A stretch of 59,534 bases of DNA from Rhodobacter sp. (GCA_020250445.1 JADCEF010000071.1:1-59534); one strand, 5' to 3'; positions 24,690 to 33,033 are shown, counted from the stretch's first letter. Numbers and translations are program-made. Notes: generated by a model not told the origin, from the letters alone.

Positions 24690-25561
24690 CCACAGGCTGG
24701 ACGATCCCTGAAACGGCCCTCGATCTGGTGAAGGACCGTGCGGCGGCGTTTCGCGAACCCTTCGCGGTTACTCTGGACCGGGACGGGCTACCCCCACGCT
24801 GCGAAGCAGTCGAAGATGGTATCCTTCTTGCCGCTCAGCGCCGCACGGCGGGACGAAAGCCGACCGTGTGGGATGAACGATGGCAGCGCTATGCCGATGC
24901 GCGGGCAGCGAACCGACCGCACTATGCCGTCCCGCCGAAGCATCTGGTCAAGGTCGCACAAGCCCTGCTTGTCTTCTACACGGCGGCGCTCTTCGGGCGT
25001 CAGGCCATGGCCGATGCAGTCAAGTTGGTCGGGGCACCCGAGGATCACGCCCGGGCCTTGTCTGTGGCCGACGCCGAACACGACGCCGATGCCGCCATGG
25101 CATCGCTTCAAAACTCTGGCGGATCGGTGGCGAGCCTTGAACTTGATGTTCTCGCCGCATGGGACCTGAAGGCTATTCCCTATATCCGGCGGCTTGGCGC
25201 TGACGATGAAACAGGCGCGCTGGACGCGGCCCGGCAGAGGGCGGCCAAGGGACAGATTGATAGTGTTGCAGGGCTTATGGCTGCGGAGTTGGGCAAGGGC
25301 GAGACGCCCGCCACGATGAACCGCATGCTCACCCGGGGCGCGCAATTCGTGCGAGGACTGCCCGGCGAACTGATCGAAGCTCTTTGGCGGAACCTGTCGC
25401 GCGGGCGAAGTGGAACCGCTTACCGGGGCGGCGTAGTCTTGGAAGCTGACGCGCTCCACCTCGCGCGGATTGAGGCGCGGGAACGCTTTGCGGCGTTGGT
25501 GCTGGAAGCCGAGGCCCTGCACAAGGCAAAAGGCAAAGACAGGTGGGGCAAGCCCCTGTAA
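24686..25561 (+). CDS. Hypothetical protein coupled to integrase
   Basis: A 291-residue protein beginning with GTG ([20 protein letters not shown]) that overlaps the integrase stop as GTGA, so expression is coupled. I do not recognise a family. It is charged and helical, with repeated Ala/Glu-rich helices ([41 protein letters not shown]) and no membrane segments or signal peptide. Codon use resembles the rest of the element. A role in the recombination or replication of the element is a guess from position. Confidence 0.7.
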   Translation: MTTGWTIPETALDLVKDRAAAFREPFAVTLDRDGLPPRCEAVEDGILLAAQRRTAGRKPTVWDERWQRYADARAANRPHYAVPPKHLVKVAQALLVFYTAALFGRQAMADAVKLVGAPEDHARALSVADAEHDADAAMASLQNSGGSVASLELDVLAAWDLKAIPYIRRLGADDETGALDAARQRAAKGQIDSVAGLMAAELGKGETPATMNRMLTRGAQFVRGLPGELIEALWRNLSRGRSGTAYRGGVVLEADALHLARIEARERFAALVLEAEALHKAKGKDRWGKPL

Positions 25562-25598
25562 AGACGGTGCAAATTTCTGCCCATACTCTCCGCTGGCA

Positions 25599-25630
25599 AT
25601 GATCGTTCTGCGGCGTCAACGTTAGATCAT
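25599..25630. promoter_or_regulatory. Imperfect dyad upstream of AlpA-like gene
   Basis: ATGATC at 25599-25604 is complementary to GATCAT at 25625-25630, with GTT/AAC extending the arms by an offset. It lies 30 bp before the AlpA-like gene and could be its operator. Confidence 0.3.
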
Positions 25631-25659
25631 CGACCCACTAGGGATAGGGAGATGACCCG

Positions 25660-25935
25660 ATGACGACGACCGAAAACACCACCTATAGCGATCCCCGTCG
25701 CTACCTGCGACGCGCGGAGGCCAGCGACTACCTCGCCCGCCGCTGGGGTATCAGCCGAGTGCCCGGGACCCTCGCCAAGCTGGCCACCACGGGCGGCGGG
25801 CCGCGGTTTCAGAAGCTTGGCAAATGGCCCCTGTATTCGCCTGCGGAACTGGACCGCTGGGCCCAGAGCCAACTTGGTCCCGCGGTCGCTTCAACGTCCG
25901 AACTCAAGACGCTGCAAGGCGCTGCGGCTGCCTGA
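25660..25935 (+). CDS. AlpA/excisionase-like DNA-binding protein
   Basis: The 91-residue protein has the short winged-helix layout of MerR-type excisionases and AlpA regulators: RYLRRAEASDYLARRWGI, then GTLAKLATTGGGPRFQKLGKWPLYSPAELDRWAQ, where a helix-turn-helix is followed by a beta-hairpin with the RFQKLGKWPLYS wing. GATAGGGAG lies upstream. Such proteins trigger excision or activate integrase and replication genes in P4-type satellites. Function is inferred from fold and position. Confidence 0.8.
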   Translation: MTTTENTTYSDPRRYLRRAEASDYLARRWGISRVPGTLAKLATTGGGPRFQKLGKWPLYSPAELDRWAQSQLGPAVASTSELKTLQGAAAA

Positions 25936-25976
25936 AAGCACCACTCGAAACCCCGAGACCAAGAAAGGATCTCAAC

Positions 25977-26204
25977 ATGCCTGTTCGCGAATACAACCTC
26001 CGCCCCGGTGACGGGAAACTGACCTTGCAGAGGAACACCTCACTTACCGCCGCAACAGGCGGTGCCACCTCCCTGTGCGGGACCTTCCAGCTGCGGGTCG
26101 CGGTAGACGACAGTGTGGCCACAAGCCGGCAGGAAGTCCTACGCGCTTTGCAGGTGGTTATCGAGAGGGTGACCGAAGAGCCGCAGTGGCCCCCGGGGCC
26201 CTAG
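25977..26204 (+). CDS. Small hypothetical protein
   Basis: 75 residues starting MPVREYNLRPGDGKLTLQ and ending VTEEPQWPPGP, with AAAGGA upstream of the ATG at 25977. No family recognised. It ends shortly before another small gene, and composition and codon use fit the element. A beta-rich first half and a helical end (RQEVLRALQVVIERV) are suggested by the pattern. Confidence 0.55.
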   Translation: MPVREYNLRPGDGKLTLQRNTSLTAATGGATSLCGTFQLRVAVDDSVATSRQEVLRALQVVIERVTEEPQWPPGP

Positions 26205-26213
26205 GGGGTGGCC

Positions 26214-26423
26214 ATGGCTTCGCTTTTCTACGCCCTTCGGCACCCGATCCTCGCCTTCCGCGAATGGCGGCTTCGCAGGGCGGCTGCCGCGGCAAAGCGG
26301 AACCTCGCCCTCGCGCTCTCGCGTTGCGCAGACAGGCTGGCAGAGGATCCCGAGCTTGCTCCCTCCAGGGCCCAGACAGCCCGGGTGCTGGGACTGGTAA
26401 AGGATCGCCTAACCGACGCCTAG
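26214..26423 (+). CDS. Small basic hypothetical protein
   Basis: 69 residues, strongly helical and rich in Ala, Arg and Leu (REWRLRRAAAAAKRNLALALSRCADRLAEDPE). A GGGGG-rich ribosome-binding site precedes the ATG at 26214; a GTG at 26208 is an alternative. No family recognised. The coding call rests on the compact spacing with neighbours. Confidence 0.5.
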   Translation: MASLFYALRHPILAFREWRLRRAAAAAKRNLALALSRCADRLAEDPELAPSRAQTARVLGLVKDRLTDA

Positions 26424-26508
26424 CCAAAAGGCTGGGGCCACCGCGCCGCAAGCGATGGCCCCTGAGACTTCACCTCGACGATCCCGGGCGTAGGAGGCCC
26501 AAGACGTC

Positions 26509-27054
26509 ATGCTGAACATATCGCATAGCCCCCAAACTCTCAACACCGCGCCCGCGAAGATCGCGGGGACGTGCAGTCCGGGCCGGCAATGGCAGGATTG
26601 CGGTTACTGGCCGGTCGCAGATGCCGCCGTTGTGGCACCCACGCCCGCCAGCTACAGGGCCGCGCTCACTGACTGGCTGCACAACAGCCGCCTCGAATTC
26701 TTCGCGGCACTGCACCCTGATCACGCCAATCAGCCGGACACGGTAATCCTGGTGGCCCGTCGCGTCGCGGACAATGCAGCGTGCGTGCAGGCCTGGCGGG
26801 CTGAAGAGCCGCGGCCCGACCTGGCCCCGGTCGATATCGCGCAGTTGCTCTTGGGCGGGCAGTTGGTTGCCGGCATGGCCGCAGGTCTGCCTTACACGAT
26901 GCTTCCGTGGGGGTATCGATCAGAGCAAGTGCAGACAATCGCAAGACTGATCTTCGAGACGCCTGAGACGGCCCGTAAGGCCCTTGGCTGGGTGCGCGTC
27001 GGCCAGCATCAGATGGTCCGGCCCGCTCCAGAGCGTAAGCCGATTTGGGCGTGA
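26509..27054 (+). CDS. Hypothetical protein
   Basis: 181 residues starting MLNISHSPQTLNTAPAKIAG. No motif recognised. It lies between the small early genes and the replication protein, all on the plus strand, and has a helical C-terminal half (IAQLLLGGQLVAGMAAGL). No signal peptide or convincing membrane segment; LLLGGQLVAGMAAGLPYT is hydrophobic but short. Confidence 0.55.
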   Translation: MLNISHSPQTLNTAPAKIAGTCSPGRQWQDCGYWPVADAAVVAPTPASYRAALTDWLHNSRLEFFAALHPDHANQPDTVILVARRVADNAACVQAWRAEEPRPDLAPVDIAQLLLGGQLVAGMAAGLPYTMLPWGYRSEQVQTIARLIFETPETARKALGWVRVGQHQMVRPAPERKPIWA

Positions 27055-27222
27055 AGCCCGCTACACCTGACCGCCGCGCCTGATGGGGCGCTGCGATGAA
27101 ATGCCTGCCGCCCCGAGCCGTGAACCGAGAACTCAAGCGCGCCTGGCCACCCCCCGAAACTTCCGGCCGTCCGCTGCGCCCTGATCGTGTTGCGCGCGAT
27201 GGCCACCGCTCTGGAGGCTGCC

Positions 27223-29520
27223 ATGCCCAATGACTACACCCCCGCCACCCCGCGCGATATGCGCCAGACCGCCTTCGACCTTGCGGCGCAGGGCTTCAAG
27301 GTCTTCCCCCTCCAGCCGAACGGCAAACTCCCTCACAAGGGCGTCTCGTGGAAAGACCTCGTCTGCAAGGACGAGTTTGCCGCGTTCGACCTGTGGAGCA
27401 AGCCGCAATTCCGCGACAGCAACATCGGGATCCACTGCGAAGGCCTGATCGTGGTGGACCTTGACCGCTACAAGGACGGAGGCTTTGACCAATCCGCGCT
27501 TGATGCGTTGAACCTTCCACCGACAAGGACTGTGCGCACACCGGGGAAGCCCGATAAGCCCGGTAGCGGTGAGCACCTGTATTTCTCTGTCACAGAGAAC
27601 GTCGCAAACAGCGCCGGGAAGATCGGGGCGGGCATCGATGTTCGGGGCTTTGGCGGTTACGTCGTCGCGCCCGGTAGCGTCCGACCGGAAGGCGAGTATG
27701 TGGTTACCGTGGACCTCCCGATTGCCCCTGCACCGCAAGCCCTGATCGATCGATGCAAAGCTGCACCTGCACCGGGGGAGAAGAAAGCGGTGGATTGGAC
27801 CGCCGAAACTCCGCCCGCACGGGTGGATGATGGCCGGCAGTATCTGGCCACCGCGCCGATTAGCATCGCGTTCAGCGAAGGCAACCAAACCGCCTTTCAA
27901 GCGTGCGCGGGCTTGTCTGACCGTGGCATTTACCCGAGCGCAGCCCTAGACCTGTTGCAGGAAAAAGGCGGCTGGAACGACCGCTGCCTGCCTCCGTGGT
28001 CAGAAGATGAACTGCGGCAGTTGATCGCCAATGCCTACACCTACGCGCAGAACCCTTTCAGTTGCCGAGCCGTGGACCGGGTGCACGGGCAAGCCGTCAT
28101 CCCCGAGACGCCCGCGCCAGCGCCGCGTGAGAACATCATCATGTCGGGCCTGTTCAGCTTCGCGGAATTTGCAGGACAGAAGGCCCCGCCGTTCGAATGG
28201 CTCGTGCCTGACATCATCCCTGCGGACAACGTCACCCTGCTCTACGGGGACGGCGGCACGGGCAAATCTCTGCGGGCCCTTCAGCTTGCCGTCGCCACGG
28301 TCGCGGGCAAAGAGTGGATTGGCCACCCCGTGATGCGCAAGGGACCTGTGCTCTGTTATAGCGCAGAAGAAGCGAAGGTTCATATGCAGGCCCGCACCGA
28401 ACAGGTCTGCGCGGGCCTGGGTGTGGACATTGCGGACCTGCGCGACCTGAAAGCGCGTTCCATGGTCGAAGAGCCCGACGCGGCCTTCGCCACGTTCGAC
28501 CGCGACATTCTGAAAGAGACCACGGTCTGGAAAGACATTGTCGAGACAGTGCGCGCGATGAAGCCGACAGCGATGATCGTGGACACCCTTGCCGACGTGT
28601 TTGCAGGGGACGAGATCAAGCGCGTTCAGGCCCGCGCGTTCATCGCGCTGCTGCGCAAACTGGCCATGACAGAGAACGTGACGATCCTTCTCTTGGCCCA
28701 CCCGAGCCAATCCGGCCTATCCAGCAACAGCGGGACGAGCGGAAGCACGGCATGGTCGAACAGCGTTCGCTCGCGCCTCTACTTCCGCAGGGACGACCCC
28801 AAGCTGAACGGCAGCAAGCCCGACCCCGACGTGCGGGTGCTGAGCATCGAGAAGGCGAACTACGGGCCACAGGGGAAAACCACGACCGTCCGCTGGGTCG
28901 CGGGGTGCTTCCACCGTCTCGCGGATGCCGACGCGGCGCTGCGCCAAGTCCAAGCCGAGGCCGCGTTCCTCGCCTGTCTCAGGTCCGCTCGGGCGCGCAG
29001 CATCAACGTCACTGACACGGGCAAAGGCAGCGCACCCAACGAATTCCAGAACTGGCCCGAGGCCACGGGCTTTGGAGTGCGCGATTTGCAGGCGGCTATG
29101 GAAAGGCTGATGGGGAAAGGGACGATCCGCAAGATGCCGTATCGCAACAAGCGCGCAGGCCGCGAACAGCACCGCCTAGAAGAGGTGCAGGAAGATGGCG
29201 TGGCGAACGGTTTCGACCCCGCCGCAGCCTTCGAAGTGAACCCGGAACCGACCGCAGAGCACCTTGCGAACCTTGCCTACACGGCGATTTTCGAAGAGCA
29301 GCAGATCGCGGCGGATAGCCTTTCTGCTACTGTTGATAATGTGATCCGGCTGGACCCGTCGCTGGATCGTTTCACGCGGAAGGAACTGGCGACGATGCTG
29401 CGCGCGAAACTCCAGAAACCGGTGGAGGTGAAGGGGGCTTGGGTCCGATACAAAGCAGAGAGCAACGGCAAGCCGGGGGCTCCTGTCAGGCTGATCGTGA
29501 TCGGCGGTGCAGAGGAGTAG
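27223..29520 (+). CDS. Prim-pol/RepA-like helicase replication protein
   Basis: A 765-residue replication initiator. The N-terminal bifunctional primase-polymerase domain has GFKVFPLQPNGKLPHKGVSWKD, catalytic DLD in GLIVVDLDRYKDGG, and GEHLYFS. The middle carries a RepA/AAA-type helicase with Walker A GDGGTGKS (about residue 343), CYSAEEAKVHMQAR, Walker B-like MIVDTLADVFAGDE and ILLLAHPSQSG. A C-terminal region may hold a winged helix (DLQAAMERLMGKGTIRKM). The ATG at 27223 is preceded by GGAGG; the longer frame to 27187 is not needed. A terminator and an iteron array follow. This is the element's likely autonomous replication gene. Confidence 0.87.
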   Translation: MPNDYTPATPRDMRQTAFDLAAQGFKVFPLQPNGKLPHKGVSWKDLVCKDEFAAFDLWSKPQFRDSNIGIHCEGLIVVDLDRYKDGGFDQSALDALNLPPTRTVRTPGKPDKPGSGEHLYFSVTENVANSAGKIGAGIDVRGFGGYVVAPGSVRPEGEYVVTVDLPIAPAPQALIDRCKAAPAPGEKKAVDWTAETPPARVDDGRQYLATAPISIAFSEGNQTAFQACAGLSDRGIYPSAALDLLQEKGGWNDRCLPPWSEDELRQLIANAYTYAQNPFSCRAVDRVHGQAVIPETPAPAPRENIIMSGLFSFAEFAGQKAPPFEWLVPDIIPADNVTLLYGDGGTGKSLRALQLAVATVAGKEWIGHPVMRKGPVLCYSAEEAKVHMQARTEQVCAGLGVDIADLRDLKARSMVEEPDAAFATFDRDILKETTVWKDIVETVRAMKPTAMIVDTLADVFAGDEIKRVQARAFIALLRKLAMTENVTILLLAHPSQSGLSSNSGTSGSTAWSNSVRSRLYFRRDDPKLNGSKPDPDVRVLSIEKANYGPQGKTTTVRWVAGCFHRLADADAALRQVQAEAAFLACLRSARARSINVTDTGKGSAPNEFQNWPEATGFGVRDLQAAMERLMGKGTIRKMPYRNKRAGREQHRLEEVQEDGVANGFDPAAAFEVNPEPTAEHLANLAYTAIFEEQQIAADSLSATVDNVIRLDPSLDRFTRKELATMLRAKLQKPVEVKGAWVRYKAESNGKPGAPVRLIVIGGAEE

Positions 29521-29532
29521 GTTGGGCCTGAT

Positions 29533-29578
29533 GGCCACGGGGGCGGGGTCGCTTGATAGGCGGCCCCGTTGCCGTTTT
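29533..29578 (+). terminator. Intrinsic terminator after replication gene
   Basis: GGCCACGGGG at 29533-29542 pairs with CCCCGTTGCC at 29564-29573 (9 of 10) and is followed by GTTTTGG. It is placed just after the replication gene stop and would insulate the iteron region from transcription. Confidence 0.6.
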
Positions 29579-29605
29579 GGGGGTCAGAAACGGGAAGTTA
29601 ACCCA

Positions 29606-29773
29606 CCACATTCTTCCACATTCTAATTCCAAGGGCGAAAACAGCCTGATTAGCCTCCACATCGACCCCTTTAGACCTCCACATTGACCCCCTTTAGCGC
29701 ACCACATTGGCGAATTAGCCCACCACATTGACCAATTGAATCACCACATTTTTTCGGAAAAAGTTTCCACATT
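29606..29773. repeat. CCACATT iteron array, candidate origin
   Basis: Eight direct copies of CCACATT (one CCACATC) start at 29606, 29616, 29657, 29679, 29702, 29723, 29744 and 29767. The spacings are 10, 41, 22, 23, 21, 21 and 23 bp, near multiples of the DNA helical turn, so the sites face the same side. The last copies flank an AT-rich stretch (29744-29775) unusual for this GC-rich window. Together with the adjacent prim-pol/helicase this is a typical iteron-type origin. Protein binding is inferred. Confidence 0.7.
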
Positions 29774-29866
29774 TCCCCCCTACCCCCCCTAGGCGCTTGC
29801 GCGCCCTTGGGGCGGGCCTAAGGGCCACGCCCCGGGCGGCGCTGCGCGCTCCTGATCGAAGGAATA

Positions 29867-30116
29867 CCCGTGGCCAGATCGCCGCAAAGGGGTGCCGTCG
29901 GGGAGGCCTCTGGGCGGACAGGGGTCAAGGCGAATAGGACCCCGAGGGGCCGGTCAGGGCGACTAGCATTCCGACGCACACGGACAGGGGATAGGGCGAA
30001 ACCGTGGGCGACGTGCAAGCCCTGAGAACTCGCGTGGAAATCCATCTCAATTATCAGTCTTTCGTCCATCCGGCAGAATTCCAGCCGTTCGGCCCTCGCC
30101 CCGTGGCCAGATCGCC
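29867..30116. repeat. 17-bp direct repeat and CGGACAGGGG repeat
   Basis: CCCGTGGCCAGATCGCC occurs at 29867-29883 and 30100-30116. CGGACAGGGG occurs at 29915-29924 and 29981-29990, 66 bp apart. Together with the iterons, these repeats fill the 29521-30292 gap, where no gene is supported. They may be part of the origin or of a partition/regulatory site. Confidence 0.4.
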
Positions 30117-30157
30117 TTTCCGACCGTTCGAAAAAATTTTCGCGGCGATAAGTCTGA

Positions 30158-30189
30158 GTCTAGTCAACGGCTTACCTGCCGAACTAGAC
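30158..30189. promoter_or_regulatory. Dyad upstream of RHH gene
   Basis: GTCTAGT at 30158-30164 and ACTAGAC at 30183-30189 form a perfect 7-bp inverted repeat with an 18-bp spacer, 104 bp before the ribbon-helix-helix gene. RHH proteins usually autoregulate by binding short dyads, so an operator is plausible. Confidence 0.4.
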
Positions 30190-30292
30190 AAATGTGCTAC
30201 TGTAATGGTCTGTTTTACTTACATTTTCTTCTTGACGTGGGCCTTTGTGAGACTCACCCTTGCGGTATTCAGACACCGCTAAGGAGGCCGCC

Positions 30293-30553
30293 ATGCCCCG
30301 AAAAACGCCCTACGATCAGATATTCACAATCCGACTTCCCAACGCCCTGGCCGAAGAGGTGCGCGACCGCGCCCGAGAAACCGGTCGCCCCGTTGGGAAC
30401 TTCATCCGCCACGCTCTGCGACAGGTGCTTGCCGGTCGCGTGCCTGAGCCCTTGGCTGCCTCTCCCGTTACGCGCCAAGCGGCTGAAGGGGCAGGAACAG
30501 CCCGCCTCTTCGGTGGCGCGGCGCAACCCACCAATCCCCGTCTGGAGGAATGA
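30293..30553 (+). CDS. Ribbon-helix-helix DNA-binding protein
   Basis: The 86-residue protein has the CopG/Arc type fold: a strand FTIRLPNALAEEV, helix RDRARETG, RPVGNFIRHALRQVL. AAGGAGG lies at 30281-30287, five bases before the ATG. It may regulate copy number or transcription, as RHH proteins often do in plasmid-like elements. The stop overlaps the next ATG (ATGA). The C-terminal 35 residues are unstructured-looking and family specific. Confidence 0.8.
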   Translation: MPRKTPYDQIFTIRLPNALAEEVRDRARETGRPVGNFIRHALRQVLAGRVPEPLAASPVTRQAAEGAGTARLFGGAAQPTNPRLEE

Positions 30554-30555
30554 CC

Positions 30556-31266
30556 ATGGCCGAACTGATCGAAACCGACCTGGTGAAAGCCCTGGTCAAC
30601 CTGGAGGCCCGGACGCCCCGGCTTCAAGCCGCGGTGCAGAGGGCCGAAGAGGCCTGCACGGACCTCGCCATTGAAGCCGCTTCGGCCGGAACGGATGACG
30701 CCCGGCGCGCAATCCGCACCCGCGAGGCCGCTCTGGCCACCGATCTGGAAAACGCCCGGGCCACTCTGGCCGGCCACCTGGTCGCGGTGGAAGGTGCCAA
30801 GGCCCGTCTCGAAGAGGCGCGGCAGAGTGCGGCGGCGGACGCGGAAGCCGCTGTCCAAGCCGAATGGACCGCCCGGGCGCGCGAGATAGCGCACCTGGCC
30901 GCGGAACATCCCGATGATCTGGACGAGGCGATTGACCTGGTGGCCGTTTGCTTCAAGCGGGTGCAGGAGCACAACGCGAAGCTCTATGCGCACATCGCCC
31001 CGTCACTGGACGGCCCGGCCCGGAATGAGCTTGCAAGCGGCCTGTCAGCCGATGCGGTCCTTCGGCGGGTGAAGCTGAGGGCTGCATTGCAGAACCTGCC
31101 GCTGACCGGCCACATCCTGGACGCTTCGGTTGCGCCTCTGCCGAAGGCCGCGGCCCCGCTCTTCGCAGAGCCCAGCATCGCGGCGCTTCTCGACCTGCAC
31201 GATGGCGATGACCGCGACGGCCGGCAGGTAAGGCACGGCAGGAAAGCCGCAAGCGGAGGTGCATGA
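30556..31266 (+). CDS. Coiled-coil hypothetical protein
   Basis: 236 residues, Ala/Glu/Arg rich, with long heptad-like helices (QRAEEACTDLAIEAASAG, ATLAGHLVAVEGAKARLEEAR, AVQAEWTARAREIAHLAAEH). No family recognised. GGAGG at 30544-30548 favours the ATG at 30556 over the overlapping ATG at 30550. It is coupled upstream to the RHH gene and downstream to the next unknown gene, forming a three-gene unit. Confidence 0.65.
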   Translation: MAELIETDLVKALVNLEARTPRLQAAVQRAEEACTDLAIEAASAGTDDARRAIRTREAALATDLENARATLAGHLVAVEGAKARLEEARQSAAADAEAAVQAEWTARAREIAHLAAEHPDDLDEAIDLVAVCFKRVQEHNAKLYAHIAPSLDGPARNELASGLSADAVLRRVKLRAALQNLPLTGHILDASVAPLPKAAAPLFAEPSIAALLDLHDGDDRDGRQVRHGRKAASGGA

Positions 31267-31268
31267 CC

Positions 31269-32048
31269 ATGGCCAGCGATGACTTCGGAAACGGCGGCGC
31301 GAGCGGAACGCCCCTTCAGCACAACCCGGCCTATGTGGCCGCGTTCAATGATCTGGTCGCGGCCACCACGCCCCAAGCCAAGCATGCCGCCATGCAACGG
31401 CTGGAAATAGCCGCCGCGGGCGGTGCAGCCCCGGCACCTGCACCCTCTGCCAGCCCCGTGGCGGCACCGGGCGCGGCGGTCCCTCTGTCCGAGAGCCAAG
31501 CCTACCGGGACACCCTGGCCAAGACCGTGGCGGCCCCCACGCCCCAAGGCAGGGAGCACTACATCCGCCAGCTTGAAGCCATGACCTTGGCCGCCACGCC
31601 CGCCGCAGAGGCCGCACCGGCAGGCCCCCTCGAAGGCTTCGAGCCCGCCCTGTCGATCGGCGACCTGCCACTGCCCCCGAACCTCGCCGCGCATGTGATC
31701 GACAGGGCGGGCTTCGCAGCCGTGCAGGAAGCGGCCGTCGCGGTGGGGATACCGAAGACGGTATGGGGCGAGGCCCTGACGCAAGCGGCAGATCACCTGC
31801 ACCTTCTGAAGGCACCCGAGGCGGACTGGAACGCTCAGCTTGACCGGACCTTCGCCCAACTGGACAGGGCGCTTGGCAGCCCCGAGGCGCGGTCTGCGGT
31901 GGTGAAGGACGCGGCGGCATTCCTGAAAGCCGTGGCCGAAGCTGACCCGAGACTGGCCGAGGGCGCGGACCTGATGCGCCTCACCCCTTGGGGCCTGACC
32001 ACGGCTGCGAACCTCTGGCGGGCCGGCGTGAGGCCCGGGAAGCGATAG
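31269..32048 (+). CDS. Hypothetical protein with internal duplication
   Basis: 259 residues. Two copies of a 35-40 residue module are visible: AYVAAFNDLVAATTPQAKHAAMQRLE and AYRDTLAKTVAAPTPQGREHYIRQLE, joined by an Ala/Pro-rich linker. The C-terminal half is helical (TVWGEALTQAADHLHLLKAPE). No family recognised. The upstream junction repeats the GGAGG...ATGACCATGGCC layout of the preceding gene, with ATGs at 31263 and 31269. A tail-like or structural role in a mobile element is possible but unsupported. Confidence 0.6.
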   Translation: MASDDFGNGGASGTPLQHNPAYVAAFNDLVAATTPQAKHAAMQRLEIAAAGGAAPAPAPSASPVAAPGAAVPLSESQAYRDTLAKTVAAPTPQGREHYIRQLEAMTLAATPAAEAAPAGPLEGFEPALSIGDLPLPPNLAAHVIDRAGFAAVQEAAVAVGIPKTVWGEALTQAADHLHLLKAPEADWNAQLDRTFAQLDRALGSPEARSAVVKDAAAFLKAVAEADPRLAEGADLMRLTPWGLTTAANLWRAGVRPGKR

Positions 32049-32118
32049 GGCCACCCGGGGCGTCTGCGGTTGTGTCAGGGGTGCACCGGTGCCGCGCGCG
32101 TCTAGGGAAGGTCCAGAG

Positions 32119-32152
32119 GGGGGCGGTGCGCTTGCGGGGGCGTGCCGCCCCC
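32119..32152. terminator. GC hairpin between convergent genes
   Basis: GGGGGCGG at 32119-32126 pairs with CCGCCCCC at 32145-32152; an inner GGGGG-CCCCC hairpin is also possible. It lies between the rightward unknown operon and the leftward recombinase and could terminate both. Confidence 0.45.
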
Positions 32153-32160
32153 TTCGCCTG

Positions 32161-32826
32161 TCAGGCGGCAGGCTCCAGCCGATCGAGCGTCCGCATCACC
32201 TGAGCGGCGGACCATTTCCCGTTGCGAGACGTGGCGACCCCCGAGGCGTTCAGGCAGTCCGCAATCTCGCGCAAGCTCTTCCCGGCCTGTCGCATGGGCT
32301 GCACGATCCCCGCGACCTTCTGAGCGTAGCCTTCCGCTTGGGCCTTCACGGCCACGTTGCGGGCCTCTGTCTTGGGCCGGATCCCGCCCAGCTTCTTGCC
32401 CTTGGCCTTCGCCTCTGCCAGCGCCGCCTTGGTCCGCCGCGAGATGAACTCCCTCTCTTGCTCCGCCAAGGCCGCATAGATGTGCAGTTGGAAGTTGTCC
32501 GCATGGGGCATGGATGCGACCCGGAACCGGATGCGGCGGTCTTCCATCAAGGCCGCGATCTGAGCGACCCGGCGCGACAGGCGGTCCAGTTTCGCGACTA
32601 GAAGCGTCGCGCCCAACTTGCGGCAAAGGTCCAGAGCCTTGGCCAATTCGGGCCGGTCCGCATCCTTGCCGGACTGCACTTCGGTGAACTCTGCCACAAC
32701 CTCGAAGGGCGTTTCGGCATAGTGGGCAAGGAACATGTCTATGTCGCGCGTCTGAGCGTCCAGCCCCAGGCCAGACTTGCCTTGCTCTTCGGTGCTGACG
32801 CGGCGGTAAACGACGAACTGTTGCAT
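32161..32826 (-). CDS. Serine recombinase (resolvase/invertase family)
   Basis: A 221-residue resolvase-type recombinase. The catalytic serine is S11 in VVYRRVSTEEQGKSGLGLDAQ, followed by the E-R/DRLSRR hallmarks (LLVAKLDRLSRRVAQI) and the ALAEQEREFISRRTKAALAEAKAKGKKLGG linker helix. A short DNA-binding HTH ends the protein (SLREIADCLNASGVATSRNGKWSAAQV). It is the only leftward gene in the element. CGTTG/CAACG dyads lie just upstream. It may resolve multimers or be a remnant of a transposon. Confidence 0.85.
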   Translation of the reverse strand: MQQFVVYRRVSTEEQGKSGLGLDAQTRDIDMFLAHYAETPFEVVAEFTEVQSGKDADRPELAKALDLCRKLGATLLVAKLDRLSRRVAQIAALMEDRRIRFRVASMPHADNFQLHIYAALAEQEREFISRRTKAALAEAKAKGKKLGGIRPKTEARNVAVKAQAEGYAQKVAGIVQPMRQAGKSLREIADCLNASGVATSRNGKWSAAQVMRTLDRLEPAA

Positions 32827-32851
32827 GGTGCATCCGGGCGTGAAGTGGCGT

Positions 32852-32909
32852 TTCGTTGCGTATATCTTGCGCCGTTGCAAATTTCAACGGACGTTGTGAT
32901 TGCAACGAA
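32852..32909. promoter_or_regulatory. res-like dyad cluster upstream of recombinase
   Basis: TTCGTTGC (32852-32859) is complementary to GCAACGAA (32902-32909). Inside lie CGTTGCAAATTTCAACG (32873-32889, near-palindrome) and CGTTG-6-CAACG (32892-32907). Several inverted sites directly upstream of a resolvase gene resemble a res site; operator function is the alternative. Confidence 0.45.
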
Positions 32910-33033
32910 CGGGCTAGATCGCCCCGGTGGCCACGTCCGGTAGCATCAACCGATCGGCAAACTACTTTGGCGACAGGCAGCCGGCCGGGCGCGTAGGGTG
33001 GCCGGCCTGTCCCTCGATACGGAGCCCAGCCCT

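Noticed and set aside
29486-29728. 80-residue open frame on the minus strand across the iterons
   Set aside because: The Trp-rich sequence is the reverse of CCACATT repeats; it does not look like a protein.
30004-30282. 92-residue frame before the RHH gene
   Set aside because: It overlaps the dyad and repeats, has no ribosome-binding site, and its composition is odd.
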